Under the pieces are notes generated by a model that searched no databases, was not told the origin of the DNA, and saw nothing but the letters and a program-made list of their open reading frames with translations. The position numbers and the translations under genes were made by a program. Shown here piece after piece: positions 45,995 through 64,000 of a DNA stretch of 64,000 bases (its first letter is position 1; each line of letters begins with the position of its first letter). Source of the DNA: Axinella damicornis (lineage: Eukaryota > Porifera > Demospongiae > Axinellida > Axinellidae); contig OZ007512.1 in assembly GCA_963931865.1 (NCBI GenBank), forward strand, positions 12,036,756 through 12,100,755, written 5' to 3'.

Positions 45995-46465
45995 GTAGGC
46001 TACTCCTCGTCGATCGTGCGTGTGGGTGTAAACATTTTGTGGGCGGGGCTGGTACCTCACGTGAGTCTGCGCTCCAAAAGGGGGAGGATCCCTAGCAACG
46101 CTTTCGGCGATCCCTAACACTAAACTGCGCTGCCATTTTCGATAGTATCGCTGCCACTGGATGCCCTGCTGAGGAGGAAGCACGGACGGGTTCAAAGAAG
46201 GCAGCTGAATTAATCCTGTGTGCTGCTGCAGAGTTTGTCTACGTTTGCAGGGCCTCTGGCAAAGGGGGCGGAGTCTCACTTGGACTAGGGGGAGTAGCTG
46301 GTTTGAATACAGTCGAGTTATTGCAATCGAAAGGGAGATCGCGTACTCAAAAGCGATATTGGGGGGTTGAGGAAAGTAATTTTGGAGTTATTTATACACA
46401 GAAAGCTTGTGCGTGTGTGAAGGATTTGAAAGGCGCCGAGTTGGAACGGTCAACGCCCACTCACG
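45995..46465 (+). promoter_or_regulatory. Promoter copy 2 (upstream of the receptor gene)
   Basis: Near-identical to 40084-40561, with GC box, E-box-like site, X-box-like half-site and TATA-like ttatttataca near 46390. The shared promoter predicts co-expression of gene B and the receptor. Confidence 0.5.
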
Positions 46466-60131
<13,666 letters not shown>

Positions 60132-61999
60132 TTCAAGCACATGCCACGAAATTACTAAACACGATACTTTTATCCACATCTTATATTTATGTACTTCACA
60201 AAACACACTCTCCGAAAGTACGTACCTATTCTCACTCCACTGTTGTGGAACACAGGCAGCATAATGGCAGTTTCATTTTAATACGCACACAATTTCAGAC
60301 TTCCTTTAGCTTGACTGTACTGCTCTCGGCAATGCTAGAGCATTTATCGTTGTACCTAATACCTTTACCCCAATACATGTTGTGTATTATAGCTTTAGAT
60401 ATCACTGTATAGGTGTTTGTGAGTTTTCGTTATATCTTACTGCCATGGTTAATAATTGCAGTGACATTGTATTGACTGTGTGTAATTAATGTCTTACCAT
60501 CACGAATATCTTGGTCTCATTCCCACACTGCATGGCATGTGGACTGCAAGCGCCAATGGAGTATATAATGAGACTACAAAGTCATGATTGAGAATCGGGA
60601 ATAGTCCTAGCTGTCGACGCTTCAGCCTGGGGAGAATATGAAATCTGACATTGCAACAAAACCACAGCTGAGAGATCATAATTATATCAAAGTAGTCTCG
60701 GTCCCAGACCCAAACCAACCCCAGCACGGACCACTTCCAGTAGCTATCACTATCAAAGCAGACTACAATATTATACACTGAGGATATACGTATTCAGATC
60801 TCGGCTGGCTCATGATCACCTGAGAGGCTCGGGTGGAACAGCCCCACTACAGATTGAGAACGGCAAATTATGTCTGCCTAAACCTGCATGCGGAAGAAAA
60901 GTCAATGATGGAATATACATGAGCAGGACTCTTGTGTGGGCTAGGTAGTGTAGATCTAGGGGATGACACTCCCATATTCGCTGTCGTCACAGCTATGATT
61001 GGGCATCTTGACCCTGTATACAAAGAAGGGGTGGAGTCACTACGCATTGTTCCGCATAATGGGGCAAAATGTGCGTGGGGTCAAACACGCAGTCAACGGC
61101 TGAAATACATCGCAGTCAAATGGTCAAGTCTTTTGCAATGCAGTCTAGTGGTCATGTGCAAGCAGCAAAAATGGCGGTCAAGATTTTCGTGACCCCGGTC
61201 GCAGCTGTGTCTACAACCGCTACGCGAGAGTCGCCCTTTTGTAGATCAGACTGGGAAACTTCCTGCGGACCAGATTGAGTTTACCTGCCAGGATAGATGC
61301 AGAGATTATCCAAAAGCACACAGCTATCATTACCTCAATGCATTATCGATTTTGTATGTGTCTAATTAGCTCTATAGCTACTCACTACCCATATTCATTC
61401 AGGTAATGTGTATCATAACACATGCAGTAAATGCACATTGACTTGATAACTGGGCAAGTCTGAGGTTGTCCTGTGAGGTGGTAAGGAACCTTCGCCTCCG
61501 TCCGCTTTGATGGCAACTATATTCCCATTGGAGTCAGTGCAGCTCTCACAGAAGCCATGGGAACTTGACACAGAGCGTCGCTATCGCAATCACATATTGT
61601 TCATCACAGATGGGTCTTTCTCTGTGAGGTTGATAGTGTACCCAGCCTATTTGGAATTCTGTATTCCGATTGGTGACAAGCTATATGTCAAAAACATGCA
61701 CTGTCCAAATGCTGTACAGCTATATAATATTATGGAGTTAGGTAAGAGAAAGGTAACATTTATAGTTTGAGAACGATGTATGACTTGCAAGTTTGGGGCG
61801 CCTGCAAATTAATTTTAACTGCATGCCTGTATTATGATGAAAAGACTAGCACCACCTCCACTTAAACCCAGTCCATATATAGATATATATCGATCATTAT
61901 GCAGAAGTATAGGCTGCGCCGTAAGCCCTTTCAGTGGGTATGTATTGCCTCATTAATCGGATACAACTATGCACGCAAATTAATGATGTTGTGACCATC

Positions 62000-62083
62000 T
62001 AGCCTCGTTCCCAGGCTCCCCCTGTGCGTGCAGTGAAGAAAAATACGGTGTGCAGCTAGGGGGAGGAGCCTGGGAACGAGGCT
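62000..62083. mobile_element. TAGCCTCG-family MITE with 9-bp target duplication
   Basis: Hairpin ends tagcctcgttcccagg and complement, flanked by gtgaccatc at 61991-61999 and 62085-62093. Confidence 0.85.
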
Positions 62084-62860
62084 GGTGACCATCCACTTGA
62101 ACCACTTTTCATCATGCACCCAAAGTTATCACCATAATTATATGGTTGACCAAAACATTTATGTAGTGGAAGTCATGTGATATATGCATGATTGAAGTTT
62201 GTGGTGTCAGTTGCTGGCTGGCGTGATATGATCAGAGATCTCTTTGAATCTGCTACTGCAAACGGTCAGGAGTTGATGACTACCCCTCAGCAGAACCGCC
62301 AGCCTGGGAGAGAGGCAGATCAGAGCGGTCAATGTGGTTCACACGAACTCAGCATTCTAGTTGTCTTGGGCTAGAGTGAGATACGAAGCTGGGATTTGCA
62401 CCATTGTGATCAGCATGAATGGAGCATTCCAGTGATGTCCATTCTGCTGTCGGTTGAATTTTGACCCAAAATCACAAAAATCCATGGGTTATAGCCTTTG
62501 CCCGACTGTGATTTTTGACAAAAACGTGACCGAGATTTTAAGGACATTGTTGGAAAACTCTTTTTATGCTGCCAACAATGGCACAATCCTCAGCTTCAAA
62601 TTTCATTCACATACCGAGTGCAACGTTCTCTTCTAAGTCTATTCCCAGTGACCAATTGTGGTTCATTGGCCCATTGCTGTTGGTAGTACACTTCAGCTTT
62701 GCAAGCAGGGTGGACATGGGTTTGCACTTTTAGTGCTTCTTGGAGCCCTTACAAGCCCTAACCCAAGTGTTCCAAGGGGGTAAAGTGTGACTGGGGAGGG
62801 AGGGGTCTATCTTACTTAGATACATGTAGCTATGACAAACATTGTATAAAGGCTTCAACC

Positions 62861-63244
62861 TAGCCTCGTACCCAGGCCCACACGCGGAACGCGGAAGAGG
62901 GCCTGGTGACACTTGGCAAATTCCCATACATGCACAGTCAGCATAACTGCGTTAGCGATTAACTTGGATGCATTCAAAATCACACGAAAGGTAGGCTGTA
63001 GGTGATGGCTAAGTAGAACGTCCTTGCCAAGGAGTGACCAGAGGTGAGTCTTGAAGGCTAGAACAGCAGTTTTATCAAACAGCTACACTTTCACGGGATA
63101 AAGAATGTAATTACTACGCAATAATTGGCAATGGACGAACGTGATTTGCATACCCGAAATCAAGACTGCTGAACTCAGCACATACGGGAATTTTGTCACC
63201 AGGTCCACTTCAGTGCTTCGCATGTGGGCCTGGGAACGAGGCTA
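62861..63244. mobile_element. 384-bp TAGCCTCG-family element with 9-bp target duplication
   Basis: Starts tagcctcgtacccaggcc, ends cctgggaacgaggcta, flanked by gcttcaacc at 62852-62860 and 63245-63253. The interior (about 62940-63190) is the reverse complement of 34000-34190 in the other long member. Confidence 0.88.
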
Positions 63245-63311
63245 GCTTCAACCTACCACCATGTGGAAGCCTGTCAACATCACCTAAGGAATTATTCGTG
63301 ATTGGTCTTAC

Positions 63312-64000
63312 CAGTTTCCAGTCCAGTATGTCCACCCACTCGTCAGCTTCTGACTCACTGCTGGCAAACATGAAGAACGTACGATAGGACGTTATCAGTC
63401 TGGGGAGGGAGGGAGGGAGGGAGCATGTGATAGGGGAGGGAGGGAGGGAGGGAGGGAGGGAGGGAGGGAGGGAGGGAGGGAGGGAGGGAGGGAGGGGGGA
63501 GGAAGGGGGAGGGAGGGGGGAGGAAGGGGGAGGGAGGGAAAGGGAGTGGGGGTAGGAGGGAGAGAAGGAAGGAGAGGGGAAGGAGAGGGAGGGCAGAGAG
63601 GGGAGGGGAAGAGAAAAGGAAGGAGGGAGAGACAGGGGCACAATGGCACAATAAGATTAAGACGTCATTGTATCCCAGGGTTATGTTTCGGAGAATGGGT
63701 ATTATGGGAGCATGTCCACTTAGGGGTATCACAAATTAATCTGATCAGCTTTCAGAACAAATTAAAGCTTGAAATCTGAAGTGGGGAGGGTATGCTTCCA
63801 AGAAGTATAAAGCCCCCTCCTCACTCCAAACTGATGCATGTACATCCCACCCCAATCACCTGAAGCAGAATGGCTTCCCAGCTGTCTCGTCCCTCTCAAC
63901 TGAAGTAGCGTCTTCCAGTTTTATTATTCTCAGAGGCTCAACCTCACCTCTGGCATTGTAGTACTTCAGTTCATTACGATACAGAACAAACCATCTCCGT
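63312..64000 (-). CDS. PH-domain protein (partial gene, two exons seen)
   Basis: On the minus strand, exon 64000-63860 encodes RRWFVLYRNELKYYNARGEV and onward to KPFCFR, then exon 63399-63312 encodes LITSYRTFFMFASSESEADE followed by WVDILDWKL. The two join in frame to a typical pleckstrin homology domain: a KRWFVL-like start, and the invariant Trp in the C-terminal helix (DEWVDIL). PH domains bind phosphoinositides or proteins at membranes. The rest of the gene lies beyond the right edge and possibly further left past the donor gtaaga; I found no further exon in the window. The intron is filled with CCCT repeats on the sense strand. Confidence 0.8.
63400..63640. repeat. (CCCT)n tract (minus sense) at a 3' splice site
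   Basis: GGGA repeats on the plus strand are CCCT on the transcribed strand and end at the acceptor ccccag of exon 63399-63312. Confidence 0.9.

Larger units (their letters stand above)
60132..63311. other. Intergenic region with repeats
   Basis: No convincing gene. It contains a repeat at about 60930-61240 related to 39020-39250, MITEs at 62000-62083 and 62861-63244, and a copy of the 260-bp element at 62350-62625. The 87-codon frame 61507-61770 (LESVQLSQKPWELDTERRYR) has no recognised domain or splice partner. Confidence 0.55.

Noticed and set aside
61507..61770. 87-codon plus frame
   Set aside because: No domain, splice context or repeat copy supports it. Left as unassigned intergenic sequence.

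Overview
The window is eukaryotic and metazoan. It has intron-rich genes with GT-AG junctions, animal domain families (Reeler, DOMON, cytochrome b561, CARD, death domains, PH, CULT) and heavy loads of microsatellites and short DNA transposons. The death-fold genes and the repeat-rich compact layout make a demosponge, or another early-branching animal, my best guess; this is inference. I built exon models by hand from splice sites and reading phase. For the four largest genes every junction keeps one open frame.

Layout. (1) 616-1401 (+): last exon of a UPF1-like superfamily 1 helicase with an RGG-rich tail. (2) 2365-3105 (+): single-exon protein that fuses a CARD-like death fold to a cereblon-type CULT (thalidomide-binding) domain. 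This is the most striking gene here. (3) 9228-3972 (-): seven-exon multi-pass membrane protein of the family I recall as DUF7802. (4) 10525-33374 (+): FRRS1-like ferric reductase (Reeler, four tandem DOMON domains, cytochrome b561), modelled as 29 exons and 1329 aa. The DOMON block was amplified as a phase-symmetric 213-codon module together with its introns. One intron holds a 2.3 kb palindromic transposon. (5) 34377-38880 and 40562-43782 (+): two near-identical genes, each encoding a predicted signal peptide and two death domains. (6) 46466-60131 (+): 20-exon, 1341 aa type I receptor (signal peptide, DUF4215-type Cys repeats, cadherin-like repeats, furin-like site, one TM segment, Ser/Pro-rich tail). 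(7) 64000-63312 (-): part of a PH-domain gene.

Genes in (5) and (6) are linked by history. A roughly 4 kb tandem duplication copied the death-domain exons together with the promoter and signal-peptide exon of the downstream receptor. The second death-domain gene therefore appears to use a copy of the receptor's promoter and signal exon. Several transposon insertions can be dated because the other duplicate keeps the empty site.

Repeats include a hairpin MITE family with TAGCCTCG termini and 9-bp target duplications (at least ten copies and one tandem array), a ~260 bp inverted-repeat family, hAT-like elements, a mini LTR retrotransposon, tRNA-derived insertions, and long CCCT/GGGA tracts that mostly abut splice sites. 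Poly-C/G runs and microsatellites are likely places for assembly error.
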